IMG/VR virus record: IMGVR_UViG_3300020391_000476
Coordinates: 1-59,896 of that record
Length of the DNA: 59,896 bases
From: a virus
Direction: 5' to 3' (one strand)
Shown here piece after piece: positions 14,743 through 23,659 of this stretch. Each line of letters opens with the position of its first letter. Positions within the stretch are counted from its first letter, which is position 1. The position numbers and the translations under genes were made by a program. The notes beneath the pieces are model-generated. The model saw only the letters and a list, made by a program, of their open reading frames with translations. It did not search any database and was not told where the DNA came from.

Positions 14743-17700
14743 GTATTTTCATAAGTACTACCGCTTGTAAAAACCACAGGATGTTCTGGGTTTCTAATTG
14801 ATATATCTTTTTCAATATTATCAAATTTATCTATATCGTACTCTAGCGCTTGTATATTAAATAAACCATTAGATTCTTCAGTTATATTAATAACTTTATA
14901 TTGTTTTGGTTTAGCGAAATTCACAGAATCATTTAAGATAAATGTAGTTCCTTGAGAGTCCGCTATTTTTTCCAAAGAATCATTTGATATTTTTTCTAAT
15001 ATATAACCATATCTTTGGCTTAGTTTTTCATGTTTCCATTTCCCGTGCTCATCTTCATTTTCCGATCCGTTTATAGTTATGAATCTATGACCACTTAATC
15101 CTTCTGTGTGGTCTCCTGCTAAAAATGAATCACTAAAAGGATCGTCAACTATAAAATTTTCTTCTTGGTTGTCTGTTTCTAAAACTGTGGAAAACTTAGG
15201 GTAATCTTTAGCCCAATTAAAATACTGTATCCCATCATTACAATCTGGAGAGTTTTCCCAAACTAATTTTTCAGGAGGTGGTTCTTCTCTATTGTATCCC
15301 CCAAGCCAAGCTATTTGATCTTTTGGAAGAACTATTTCAGACAACAGCTGAGATGATTCATCAGTTATCTGCGCAACTCTTCCACCTTTTTCTCTTGCGT
15401 CTAAAATCGCTTCGTACCAAGTAAAATTTCCTTCTACAAAAGTAAATAAATCATTATATAATTTTAAAGTTTTTCCATCATTGTCTATATCAAAAACTTG
15501 ATACGTGCCAAATTGCTTAAACCTCATATTATCAATATCTTCATCCGTTACGTTTTCAGCTGAATCTAATGATGCTATTGTTTCGTTTCCAGACGGCTGA
15601 TATATTTCAATATTTTTCCATGTTAATTTATTAAAAGGCTCAATAATTGTGTGCATAGGATGGTCAATCGTAACTTCTGCCATCATACCTCTTGAATCAA
15701 CTTGTATATCTACTATATGCCCAGCAAATCTACCCACGGTTCTTTTATTATCGAGCACATCAATAACATCTCCAGGCTTTAAATAAGAACCTATCATGCT
15801 TGTTTGGAAAGATAGAATTTCTGTTTCCATATTTGCAGATTTGACCAAGAATTCTGTTGCTCTTTTTGCTTGCGCCTGAGAAGTTATGCCAAACCCATCT
15901 ATAGTTTGTTCTATCATGTTGTTTTCATGGACGGCTTCTCGATCCTCTGCCCTCTCCATTTTAGGGCGATACATATTATATCTGTCCGTGTATCTTATAT
16001 TACAAGCGTTTGTTCTTGATGATTTTGGAGTGCTTGAATAAGCAAACCCTGCCTCAGAAATATTGTTGTTTGAAAAAAGCATAACAGCCTCTTTCTTTTC
16101 GTCTTGAAAGAAATTAATGGCGCCTCCAGACCAATAGGAATAAGCTCTAAAAATTAATGCAAATTCATTTATTAATTTAAAAGCATTTTGTTTATCCATT
16201 ATGTATGCATTTAAAGTATATCTTGGTTCTACGAGTGGATAATCTATTTCTACTGCACACTTAAACTGATCGTTTTTAGGTTCAACACTTAATGATATTG
16301 TGTTTTGATTTCTATCTATTGATGAAATTGTTATTGATTCATATGTTCCGTCATCGTAAAATATTGCTAATTTTTTTCCAGTATAATTAAATTCTTTTAG
16401 GAACTCTGGGGTAGATAGGTTACTAATTTCAGCAAATGTTCTTTTTTTGTATTTAGGGCTATATCCAGTTGGCACCATTTGGTCGCAATATTTTGCTATT
16501 TTATATAAAGTCCACCTATCAATATTTTCTTCTTTTATACCAAACCTACCCACTCCAAATCTTTTATTAGATATTAGATCATATAAACACCAGGCTGGAT
16601 TATCCGTCCATTCAGGCTCAGGCTTAAACTCTCCATTCCAGTTACCAGTGTACCTTCTGCTTTCACTGTCATAATTGGATGGTACTTGGACAATTTTCAT
16701 TCTTAAATGATATGTTCTTTTTGGTATAGTTGAAACATCTTTGGCATTTACTCTTGTTCCAATTAAAACTGAATTAGGATAATTTAATTTAACTGGAGTA
16801 ATTTCTGTTATGGAAGCTAATGCAAATTTTTCTCTATATCTGGCTGCTTGCTCCCCTTCTTTTACTGCGTTTCTCTCTCTGTTTAATTTATAAACTTTTA
16901 TGACCCTATCTCTTTGGTCTGGATTTGGGGGAAAGTATATTTTAATATCTTTTCTATAAGAAGAATTTGCAATTCCATAAAAATAGACATCTGTACTATA
17001 TAATTCTTCGCCCTCATTTCCGTATTTTATTCTAAATCTAGCTTTGTTGGGCCAAAACTCTCCTGAGTTTTCTATTTTTGTTCCTATTTTAAATCTATGA
17101 TTTCCTAATACAAAAGATAATATTATCCCCATTACCCCAACTAAAACACCGCTGGCTACCCCATCTTTTACTTCTTGAGCGGCATGTCCACCTGCATGAC
17201 CCGAAAGCAAACCTAGCGCGGCTACTCCAGCTGGCCCAATACTCAAAGAGGTGGCGGCTTGAGCTCCCGTCATAATGCCAGAATACGCTGCTGAGTAGCT
17301 TATTGTTGATATAGATTTATATATATGATATGCCGATAATCCTGCTAGCAAAAAAGTCCAAAGCTTACCTATCTTATATTCGACATTTATTTCATCTCCT
17401 TCGTATACATACATTAATTCATCTATTTGTAAGCTTACGTAGGCTTCCTCTACTAATGGATTAATTACACGATGGGACTCATAATTTTCTTCTTGTAATT
17501 TTCTTGCCACTAAATTATTTAAATCAGAACCCTGTAACTCTCTAAAAACACCTTCAAGATCTGAAGGTTTGGTTAATTGCTTTTGTTCCCATAAAGTTGG
17601 TTCCTGACTAGGGCTTATATCGACAGGACTAACAATTTCAGCTGGAACGCTGACTGTCACTGTATTAGCTATATCAGGAGAAAGTGAACCATCAGCTTCG

Positions 17701-19892
17701 TTTACTTTTTGAGGTATAAATTCAATTTCGCTTCCAAATTCGTTAGAAAAATCACTCATCATATACACAGGGTCTCTGGCATAATCAATATATTCTTGAT
17801 CACTTTCATCTACCATAGATATACCTGTGGCAAAACTATTTATAGAGTCGCCAGGTGTCATTTGTGTTCCTGTTATAAGAAATATACCAGCATTTGTGTT
17901 TGGCCCACCCCTCAATGCATTATCCATTATGACCGAACCTTGTTTATTACTATAATCAATAGTTCTACTATATGTCCCGAGAAATTTATCTGCATCAGGC
18001 CCCATTTTGTAGTAACCCATAGTTCCATTATATCTTGAAGACCTAACAGTTTCTCCCTGATTATAAGTATTAAAATTATTTCCATCATGAGTAACATGCT
18101 CGCCTGAAAATATCTTGTATTCGTCTATAAGTTCAGTTGCTTCATAAAAAGTTGAGTTAGGAGGTTCTCCTACATAAACAAAAGATCCAGACTGATAATC
18201 TCCACTTTTAGAGAATTCTTCATCAGTGCTTTGCATAACCTGATAGGTGATTGTTTTGTCATTTTCTTCGTAGGTCACCATTTCTCCTTGTGCATAAGTT
18301 ACTCCTTGCTCAAAAGGGTTTGATGGTAAAGCATAAGAGTATTCAGCGAAGTTAACGGTTCTTGGTCCGTACAATACTGTTCCAATTTCTTTAGTGTTTG
18401 CTGTAAATAAATATTGATCTTCTAATAATTCTTGATCTTCTGACCCAAAAGACATATCTATGTCAAATTCATTTATGTTATATGCGTCAAATCCGCCGTC
18501 TGCAGTTTCAAAGTTTATTTCTTTTACTGGGATATTATCAAGAAAAACACCCTGAAGGTAATCGTTATCAGGCTCTCTTGTTGGGGCAGGAGTAGCTGCA
18601 GAACTTAAAGATTCTGTCGATTGATTTGGGTCATTTAATTTAAATTCTCTGTCAAATTCCAGTTTCTTTCCGTTTTTATCAGAGAATCCATCTATTTCTC
18701 CTTCTGAAATTAAATCTATTGATTTAGATATGGATGTTGATTCTAGTTTATACCATCCGACTCCTTCTGACTTGTTTCCATTTCTATATCTTTGTCCTAC
18801 TTGAACTGGGAAAGCTCCATTTTCTTCATTTTTATTTTCGTTGTTTCCTTTTAAGTATGGCAAACTATCTTGGCTAAATATTATTGGATAAAATATTTTT
18901 TCTTTTAATTGGTCGTTCTCTTTAATTGGATCACTCTGTAAACAAACAAAAGAAGATATTATTGCGTCTCTTTCTGTTATAGCATACCTCTGGTTTTCAA
19001 TTAATTTTGCTTCAGCGTACCAGTTTCCAGTGTCTTCATTAAAAGACCCAAGAAACGCTTTGTTAACCCCTTTTGCAAAATTATAAAAATAATAATAATA
19101 ACCCCCAATAGAGTTACCTTTTTTTTCCATTCTTACGGTTCTACCTGTTTGCGAATCGACACTTTCGAAACCACCGTAAAGGCCGTCTATTGTGCCAAAT
19201 TCTGTGGCATCCGCAAGTCTTGCTATATATTGAAAAGCAGGATCTACCATCTTGTACCTACTCTCTCCATCAAATACGCTTCTAGCAAAACTTGAAACTA
19301 ATGGTCCAAGATCAACAAAATAGTGAGGGCTATAAGAGGGTATTAAACTATATAACCCATTACTAAAACTAAAAATTCTCTGAGTTTCTGAATTGTAGTC
19401 GTAATTTATATTACAAGAAGATATTACATTACTGCCCACAATCATTTTTCCATAGCCAACAGGAATTGTGGCGCCTTGATTAAATTTGTTTTCAGTGCCA
19501 TTATATAAGTAAGATTTAGTTTGAACCTTTAATACAGATTCATCTCTTTCCATGGCTTCCGCCATTTTTTTACTAATATACATTGATGCCGCCGTAGTTG
19601 CAGCCATAACAAGTAAACTTGTAATAAAACCTCCAGACCCTTGAGGCACAGGAAAAACATGCAAATCTTTTTCTGTTAACAAATTACATTCTTCTGCAGT
19701 AGCAAAACTTTTGGAGTTTGATTTTTTTATTCCATAGCATATTCCTTCTTGCTGTTTCTTGAACAAATATCTTTCGATTTCAGGTTCGTTTGCAAACAAA
19801 GCGTTCACAGCTTCTCCTGGAGTAAATACATTAAGCTCCCACTTTTTACCAAAGCGTTTGCCTAACTCTCCATGTAAATATACATTTTTCAT
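14739..19892 (-). CDS. Tail-tip protein: lambda I-like plus J-like fusion with a C-type-lectin-like domain
   Basis: 1,717 residues. The N-terminus (YLHGELGKRFGKKWEL, TPGEAVNAL, a membrane helix in GGFITSLLVMAATTAASMYI, then NQGATIPVGYGKMIVGS) is a lambda gpI/TipI-type domain. J-type motifs follow: SKSIDLISEGEIDGFSDKNG near 390 and NPAWCLYDLISNKRFGVGRF near 1085, with SYWSGGAINFFQDEKKEAVM and QYKVINITEESNGLFNIQAL at the end. A Gly/Ala-rich hydrophobic stretch at about 837-929 (plus-strand 17105-17380) could insert in a membrane. A C-type-lectin-like domain at about 1480-1632 (FTWYEAILDAREKGGRVAQI, AWLGGYNREE, YGYILE) is nested in the last J domain. It should form the tail tip and bind the host receptor. 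It is preceded by CAGGAACAAGG, a doubled Shine-Dalgarno. Confidence 0.88.
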   Translation of the reverse strand: MKNVYLHGELGKRFGKKWELNVFTPGEAVNALFANEPEIERYLFKKQQEGICYGIKKSNSKSFATAEECNLLTEKDLHVFPVPQGSGGFITSLLVMAATTAASMYISKKMAEAMERDESVLKVQTKSYLYNGTENKFNQGATIPVGYGKMIVGSNVISSCNINYDYNSETQRIFSFSNGLYSLIPSYSPHYFVDLGPLVSSFARSVFDGESRYKMVDPAFQYIARLADATEFGTIDGLYGGFESVDSQTGRTVRMEKKGNSIGGYYYYFYNFAKGVNKAFLGSFNEDTGNWYAEAKLIENQRYAITERDAIISSFVCLQSDPIKENDQLKEKIFYPIIFSQDSLPYLKGNNENKNEENGAFPVQVGQRYRNGNKSEGVGWYKLESTSISKSIDLISEGEIDGFSDKNGKKLEFDREFKLNDPNQSTESLSSAATPAPTREPDNDYLQGVFLDNIPVKEINFETADGGFDAYNINEFDIDMSFGSEDQELLEDQYLFTANTKEIGTVLYGPRTVNFAEYSYALPSNPFEQGVTYAQGEMVTYEENDKTITYQVMQSTDEEFSKSGDYQSGSFVYVGEPPNSTFYEATELIDEYKIFSGEHVTHDGNNFNTYNQGETVRSSRYNGTMGYYKMGPDADKFLGTYSRTIDYSNKQGSVIMDNALRGGPNTNAGIFLITGTQMTPGDSINSFATGISMVDESDQEYIDYARDPVYMMSDFSNEFGSEIEFIPQKVNEADGSLSPDIANTVTVSVPAEIVSPVDISPSQEPTLWEQKQLTKPSDLEGVFRELQGSDLNNLVARKLQEENYESHRVINPLVEEAYVSLQIDELMYVYEGDEINVEYKIGKLWTFLLAGLSAYHIYKSISTISYSAAYSGIMTGAQAATSLSIGPAGVAALGLLSGHAGGHAAQEVKDGVASGVLVGVMGIILSFVLGNHRFKIGTKIENSGEFWPNKARFRIKYGNEGEELYSTDVYFYGIANSSYRKDIKIYFPPNPDQRDRVIKVYKLNRERNAVKEGEQAARYREKFALASITEITPVKLNYPNSVLIGTRVNAKDVSTIPKRTYHLRMKIVQVPSNYDSESRRYTGNWNGEFKPEPEWTDNPAWCLYDLISNKRFGVGRFGIKEENIDRWTLYKIAKYCDQMVPTGYSPKYKKRTFAEISNLSTPEFLKEFNYTGKKLAIFYDDGTYESITISSIDRNQNTISLSVEPKNDQFKCAVEIDYPLVEPRYTLNAYIMDKQNAFKLINEFALIFRAYSYWSGGAINFFQDEKKEAVMLFSNNNISEAGFAYSSTPKSSRTNACNIRYTDRYNMYRPKMERAEDREAVHENNMIEQTIDGFGITSQAQAKRATEFLVKSANMETEILSFQTSMIGSYLKPGDVIDVLDNKRTVGRFAGHIVDIQVDSRGMMAEVTIDHPMHTIIEPFNKLTWKNIEIYQPSGNETIASLDSAENVTDEDIDNMRFKQFGTYQVFDIDNDGKTLKLYNDLFTFVEGNFTWYEAILDAREKGGRVAQITDESSQLLSEIVLPKDQIAWLGGYNREEPPPEKLVWENSPDCNDGIQYFNWAKDYPKFSTVLETDNQEENFIVDDPFSDSFLAGDHTEGLSGHRFITINGSENEDEHGKWKHEKLSQRYGYILEKISNDSLEKIADSQGTTFILNDSVNFAKPKQYKVINITEESNGLFNIQALEYDIDKFDNIEKDISIRNPEHPVVFTSGSTYENT
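15000..15460 (-). other. C-type-lectin-like domain inside the tail-tip protein
   Basis: Residues about 1480-1632 of the tail-tip protein. The typical CTLD order is present: WYEAILDAREKGGRVAQITD (helix 1 and strand), AWLGGYNREE (the W-I/L-G-G strand), KLVWENSPDC and YFNWAKDYPK (the W-x-W and Y-x-N-W-x-x-x-x-P segments), ENFIVDD, GKWKHEKLSQ and YGYILE (final strand). The usual disulfide cysteines are mostly missing, as in other bacterial and phage CTLDs. It probably recognises a host-surface glycan or protein. Confidence 0.75.
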
Positions 19893-19911
19893 CCTTGTTC
19901 CTGTGTTATAT

Positions 19912-20637
19912 TTACACTAATTGAGGGTGCCTGTACACTCCTTTGATTTTTTTTTGCCACCTTTTATCTAAAAGAGTTTTTTGAGATATGCTGTTTCCAC
20001 ATTGATGAATAAAATAATCATCTCCCTGATACACACCCACGTGTTTTCTTCCTTCTTTTTTTATTTTAAAAATAATTATGTCGTGTTTTTTTAATTCGTT
20101 TTTTTCTTTATAAATAAAGTTTGAATGCATCACATTTTCTAAAATTCTATTAGATTCTTTGTCGCATTCAGGCAGCCAATAATTATAATGATATCTTGTT
20201 ATATTAATATTTAATTCTTTAATAAAATAATCCTTAAGCAGGCAAGTACATTCGTAGAAACCTTTAATATATGGTCTTTTTAATAAATTATCGGGTTCAA
20301 AAGAATAAGGAAAATGCAAGAAAAATTTGTCAGTAAAAATACTGTATATAAAAAAAGGAATACCAAGCTCTTGAGATATATTTAAATCGTGTAGAGAAGG
20401 GTTCTCATTTCCTTCAGGGTGAGAATGATATATTCCTAGTATTTTTTTGTTGAGTTTTTTTTCTAAGAAGGTTTTTGGAGATATTGAAAATGAAAGTTTT
20501 TTATTTGGATTCTCATTCTTTACTCTTTCTACTGATATTGTATTGTCTGGGTTTAATATAATAAAACCACAAATTTCTTCTTCGGGCTTTTCTAAAGCAT
20601 GCGCTTTTACTTGCTCATGAAAATTATTTAAACTCAT
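19912..20637 (-). CDS. Lambda K-like tail-tip protein: JAB/MPN metallopeptidase plus NlpC/P60
   Basis: 241 residues. The N-terminal half is a JAMM domain: EEEICGFIILNPDN provides the conserved Glu, and GIYHSHPEGNENPSLHDLNI gives the zinc-binding H-S-H-P-x7-S-x-x-D motif complete. The C-terminal half from residue 120 resembles NlpC/P60: KGFYECTCLLKDYFIKEL holds the candidate catalytic Cys, and RKHVGVYQGDDYFIHQCGNS the catalytic His. Proteins of this architecture sit in the tail tip and cut peptidoglycan or process tail-tip proteins. It overlaps the L-like gene by 14 bases and lies directly before the I/J fusion, which is the lambda L-K-I-J order. Confidence 0.9.
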   Translation of the reverse strand: MSLNNFHEQVKAHALEKPEEEICGFIILNPDNTISVERVKNENPNKKLSFSISPKTFLEKKLNKKILGIYHSHPEGNENPSLHDLNISQELGIPFFIYSIFTDKFFLHFPYSFEPDNLLKRPYIKGFYECTCLLKDYFIKELNINITRYHYNYWLPECDKESNRILENVMHSNFIYKEKNELKKHDIIIFKIKKEGRKHVGVYQGDDYFIHQCGNSISQKTLLDKRWQKKIKGVYRHPQLV

Positions 20638-21643
20638 ACGGATCTATTCCAGGGAAACCTCCATAAGGAAGCCCGTTACCGCTTTCCGTCCAAATAACAG
20701 GGTCTCCAGGTTTGTTTTTTGCATTCATCCTTAAGCATCCTCCTGCCCCAGTGGCTTCTGGAGAAAATCTTAGCCTGCAACCGCAGAGAGTTTTGTCGCA
20801 ATCATCTAGTCTCCAGTTTTCAGTATCTCTAATTGGGTTAGATCTTATATTGTCATTAAGGCATACGTAAATATTTACTGGGTAAATTTCTCTATCGCTG
20901 TCTAATGGTTCTACTTTTACAACATCTCCTTTGTTGTATACTTGATTTCTTGTCCAGTCCCCTGTTTCCGCTCCTCCAAAATCTCCGTTTGGTTGCTCGA
21001 TATAAACTTCCTCGCCGACCATTTGACCAGTATATCCACTAGGCACGAATCTTTTATTCTTTTGATCAGATATAGGCTTGCCTTTATAGCCGCACCCTAT
21101 TTCACTTCTGTATTGCCAGCCACAATAATTAGAATACATTGTGCGCGCAGGTATATTTGCGTTTTGTAATTCCAATAACGATACTAATTCGAATTCTACA
21201 ACATTATCGTCTTCTTTTGTTTTTTGATTAACATAGAAAACATCTTCAACAAATGAGCTATCTGGATCAGGGTCAGCATGAGGATTAACATTGTTAGGGA
21301 AATTTACATCATCTATATATCTTACAAAGGTTTTAATTCTGGTAACCTTATAATTTATAAAGTCTTTAAAAACTCCAAGCCTCATTGATATGTTGCCGTT
21401 TTGATTTGAGAAAGTTAATTTTGGACGAGGCAATTTTCCATCTCCATGCATTTCAAAGCCTTCAACTTTTATGGGGTAATAATTATATTCTTTTTCGTTG
21501 AAAATTATTGGATTATTATATCCATTTTCTCCCGCATGAAATCTATATTCTCCTTGATCCTTGAGGTCTACAACATAAAGAAGGACAACGGTTGACGGTT
21601 CTGTTGCGAATATTTCTTTATTTATTTTTGATGTGTTTTTCAT
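20624..21643 (-). CDS. Lambda L-like minor tail protein (putative Fe-S tail-tip protein)
   Basis: 339 residues. The N-terminal domain contains EPSTVVLLYVVDLKDQGEYR, then EYNYYPIKVEGFEMHGDGKL with PRPKLTFSNQNGNISM, the standard pattern of the gpL/DUF1833-like tail-tip domain. The C-terminal half has cysteines at YSNYCGWQYRSEIGCGYKGK and CDKTLCGCRLRFSPEATGAG ahead of CLRM, matching the cysteine-rich part of lambda gpL that binds an iron-sulfur cluster. An extra insertion (DFGGAETGDWTRNQVYNKGD) looks like a carbohydrate-binding W-x-x-x-x-x-Y-x-x-G-D-x-V module. Positioned before the K-like gene as in lambda. Confidence 0.85.
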   Translation of the reverse strand: MKNTSKINKEIFATEPSTVVLLYVVDLKDQGEYRFHAGENGYNNPIIFNEKEYNYYPIKVEGFEMHGDGKLPRPKLTFSNQNGNISMRLGVFKDFINYKVTRIKTFVRYIDDVNFPNNVNPHADPDPDSSFVEDVFYVNQKTKEDDNVVEFELVSLLELQNANIPARTMYSNYCGWQYRSEIGCGYKGKPISDQKNKRFVPSGYTGQMVGEEVYIEQPNGDFGGAETGDWTRNQVYNKGDVVKVEPLDSDREIYPVNIYVCLNDNIRSNPIRDTENWRLDDCDKTLCGCRLRFSPEATGAGGCLRMNAKNKPGDPVIWTESGNGLPYGGFPGIDPYEFK

Positions 21644-21644
21644 T

Positions 21645-22805
21645 TTAAGATTCTAAGATTTTTTCGTTTTGAAAATCACCTTCATCGCATAAAAACATTT
21701 CTATACTCCCAGGTGGATTTATTTCTCTTAAAAATAAAGATTGATTTGTCATCAAATCAATTGATTCAATTGGTTGATTTTTTACTTTTAAAACTATGTA
21801 AATGTTTCCATTATAATTAACTTCTTCGTAATCTTCTGTTGAAAAATCAGTTCGATATGATGTAAAATCATTTATGTTTACTACGTGATCAAATCCTACG
21901 TTGTATAAATTTGTTTTAGTATTATCGACATTATTTTTTTGTAGACCAGATACATGCAGGAAAACCCCACGCAAAGTACCACTTATCCCGTAATCACCAT
22001 AAACATCAAACCAAGAATTTTGATCAAAATATTCAGCGTATTCTTTTAAAGCTCCACTTATGCCGCTAAAATAGTTTTCAGCGCTAGGATCTTGTTTTGG
22101 ATTCGTATATTGTAATGTATGTTTTTTTCTCAAAAAGAATTCATTTTGAAAAGTAGGGGGCTCGTAATTTTCTAATGATGATTGGTTAAACTCTTGGTCG
22201 AAATTACTTTTATTCTCTAGCCATTCCAAGTCATGTTCTACGTTGGGGCATAATAATTCACCTGTAAGTATAAAGCTTGCATCACATGGGGCCTTATTGC
22301 AGTTTATTATAGGAAACCCTGGGAGCATTCTAACTTCTGCGCCAAATTTATCACCAGTTCTATTTTCTGGGGTTCCTGCATTTCCGTGTTTTATTTCTTC
22401 ATAGAGGGGGTGAAAGTATGTATTCACTTTTATTTTTTCCCTTGGATTAATAGTGAAAGGTAATTGGTTTACATTTCCAGACGAGTAAACTTCTATTCCA
22501 GTATAATCTGGGAATTGAAACAAAGAAAACCTGACAGGTTCAGACACCTTCATTCCTGTAACTGTGATAGGCAAAGTGCAAGAGTTAATCATCGTAAAGC
22601 TTCCAGAAGCAGCAACTCCTTGCTCGCAAGCGTTTCGACAATCTATTTCAAAACTGGCGCTAGACTCAACTTCCAACAGCAACCCATTTTCGGTCTTAGT
22701 CTGAAGTAGTATGGGTTCACTTTCTACTTCTAAAAACCTAGGATTTTCTTTTATATTAGTCTCACTAAACGTGATATCATAATCATCTGGATTAATAAAA
22801 CTCAT
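21645..22805 (-). CDS. Tail-associated protein with Ig-like (ASH-type) domain
   Basis: 386 residues, family not recognised. Residues 45-190 have the strand pattern of an immunoglobulin-like ASH/SPD-2 fold: GVAASGSFTMINSCTLPITV, GMKVSEPVRFSLFQF, LPFTINPREKIKVNTYFHPL, ASFILTGELLC. The C-terminal third is mixed. It lies between the L-like gene and the M-like/vWA gene, where lambda has nothing, so it is probably an additional tail-tip or baseplate component. It overlaps the upstream gene by 4 bp. Confidence 0.55.
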   Translation of the reverse strand: MSFINPDDYDITFSETNIKENPRFLEVESEPILLQTKTENGLLLEVESSASFEIDCRNACEQGVAASGSFTMINSCTLPITVTGMKVSEPVRFSLFQFPDYTGIEVYSSGNVNQLPFTINPREKIKVNTYFHPLYEEIKHGNAGTPENRTGDKFGAEVRMLPGFPIINCNKAPCDASFILTGELLCPNVEHDLEWLENKSNFDQEFNQSSLENYEPPTFQNEFFLRKKHTLQYTNPKQDPSAENYFSGISGALKEYAEYFDQNSWFDVYGDYGISGTLRGVFLHVSGLQKNNVDNTKTNLYNVGFDHVVNINDFTSYRTDFSTEDYEEVNYNGNIYIVLKVKNQPIESIDLMTNQSLFLREINPPGSIEMFLCDEGDFQNEKILES

Positions 22806-23644
22806 CTATTTGAAATTCCGTACCTTACTATATTAGTTGTATCAGGCTGTGTTTCGCCTTCTTCTACTGGCCCTATTTGGTTATTTTTATTTGGCGTTTC
22901 GCTTCCTGGAATTAGATTTCCACTTCCATCTTTGCATGAAGTTCGTACCCATCTTCCATTTTCATATTTATAGCAATAATCGTCAGGTATATTTTTCAAC
23001 TCTCCATCATCATCTCTCCCTAATCTTGAATTATTATTGCCAGGTGTACAATCAATTGTTATCTTCCCTTTTGGCCAACCATGCATATCAGTTGTTGAAA
23101 AAAGTGATATTTTATCAAAATGTGTTTTTGAATTTATTCCATATTTTTTCCAAAAATTACTTATTGTATTTCCATCTTCGTCTTCGTATTCTCCTTCGTA
23201 TGTTGCTTCTCCATTTCCCCAGGAAGGTCTGAACCCCCATTTTGCATTATTTAAAATAAAAGGCCCAATGCAATCAAATTCAATTATATTTTCGTCATCT
23301 TGGTTAAAAATCATGACTCTTGTTGTGGTGTCAACTACTATTGAGTCAAAAGTTCTTTCCATTGCATTTGGAGCTAAGTCTGATAAATTTTTCTTTACTA
23401 CTCCGTCGTAGCTGTCAAAATTGTCTCCGCCAATTGTTTCGCCTATAGCCATGCCAAAATCATGAGTTAAAAATGGGTTGGTTATGTGATACGCTTGTCT
23501 TTCTCTGATGGAGCCCTGTAAACCTCCATTAAAATGAATCCTGCAACCAGGCCCTGGAACTGGGGGAGCCTGATAGGAAACCTTTAACTTTTTATTTTCT
23601 TCTAAGTCTTGGTTTTGTGGTTCTATTATAAATTCAGTTTCCAT
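22802..23644 (-). CDS. Unknown tail-module protein
   Basis: 280 residues, not recognised. The central part (residues 60-200) is beta-rich with many Trp/Gly residues (NNAKWGFRPSWGNGEATYEG, MHGWPKGKITIDCTPG). The tail is Asn/Pro/Gly-rich and likely flexible. There is no signal peptide or membrane helix. It starts 15 bases after the M-like/vWA gene and overlaps the next gene by 4 bp, so it is co-expressed with tail-tip genes. A structural role is inferred from position only. Confidence 0.45.
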   Translation of the reverse strand: METEFIIEPQNQDLEENKKLKVSYQAPPVPGPGCRIHFNGGLQGSIRERQAYHITNPFLTHDFGMAIGETIGGDNFDSYDGVVKKNLSDLAPNAMERTFDSIVVDTTTRVMIFNQDDENIIEFDCIGPFILNNAKWGFRPSWGNGEATYEGEYEDEDGNTISNFWKKYGINSKTHFDKISLFSTTDMHGWPKGKITIDCTPGNNNSRLGRDDDGELKNIPDDYCYKYENGRWVRTSCKDGSGNLIPGSETPNKNNQIGPVEEGETQPDTTNIVRYGISNR

Positions 23645-23659
23645 ATTTTAATTTAATGT

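Noticed and set aside
14739-19892. Diversity-generating retroelement acting on the tail-tip lectin-like domain
   Set aside because: No reverse transcriptase and no second template-like copy of the domain is present in the window. The domain is also not at the C-terminus as usual.
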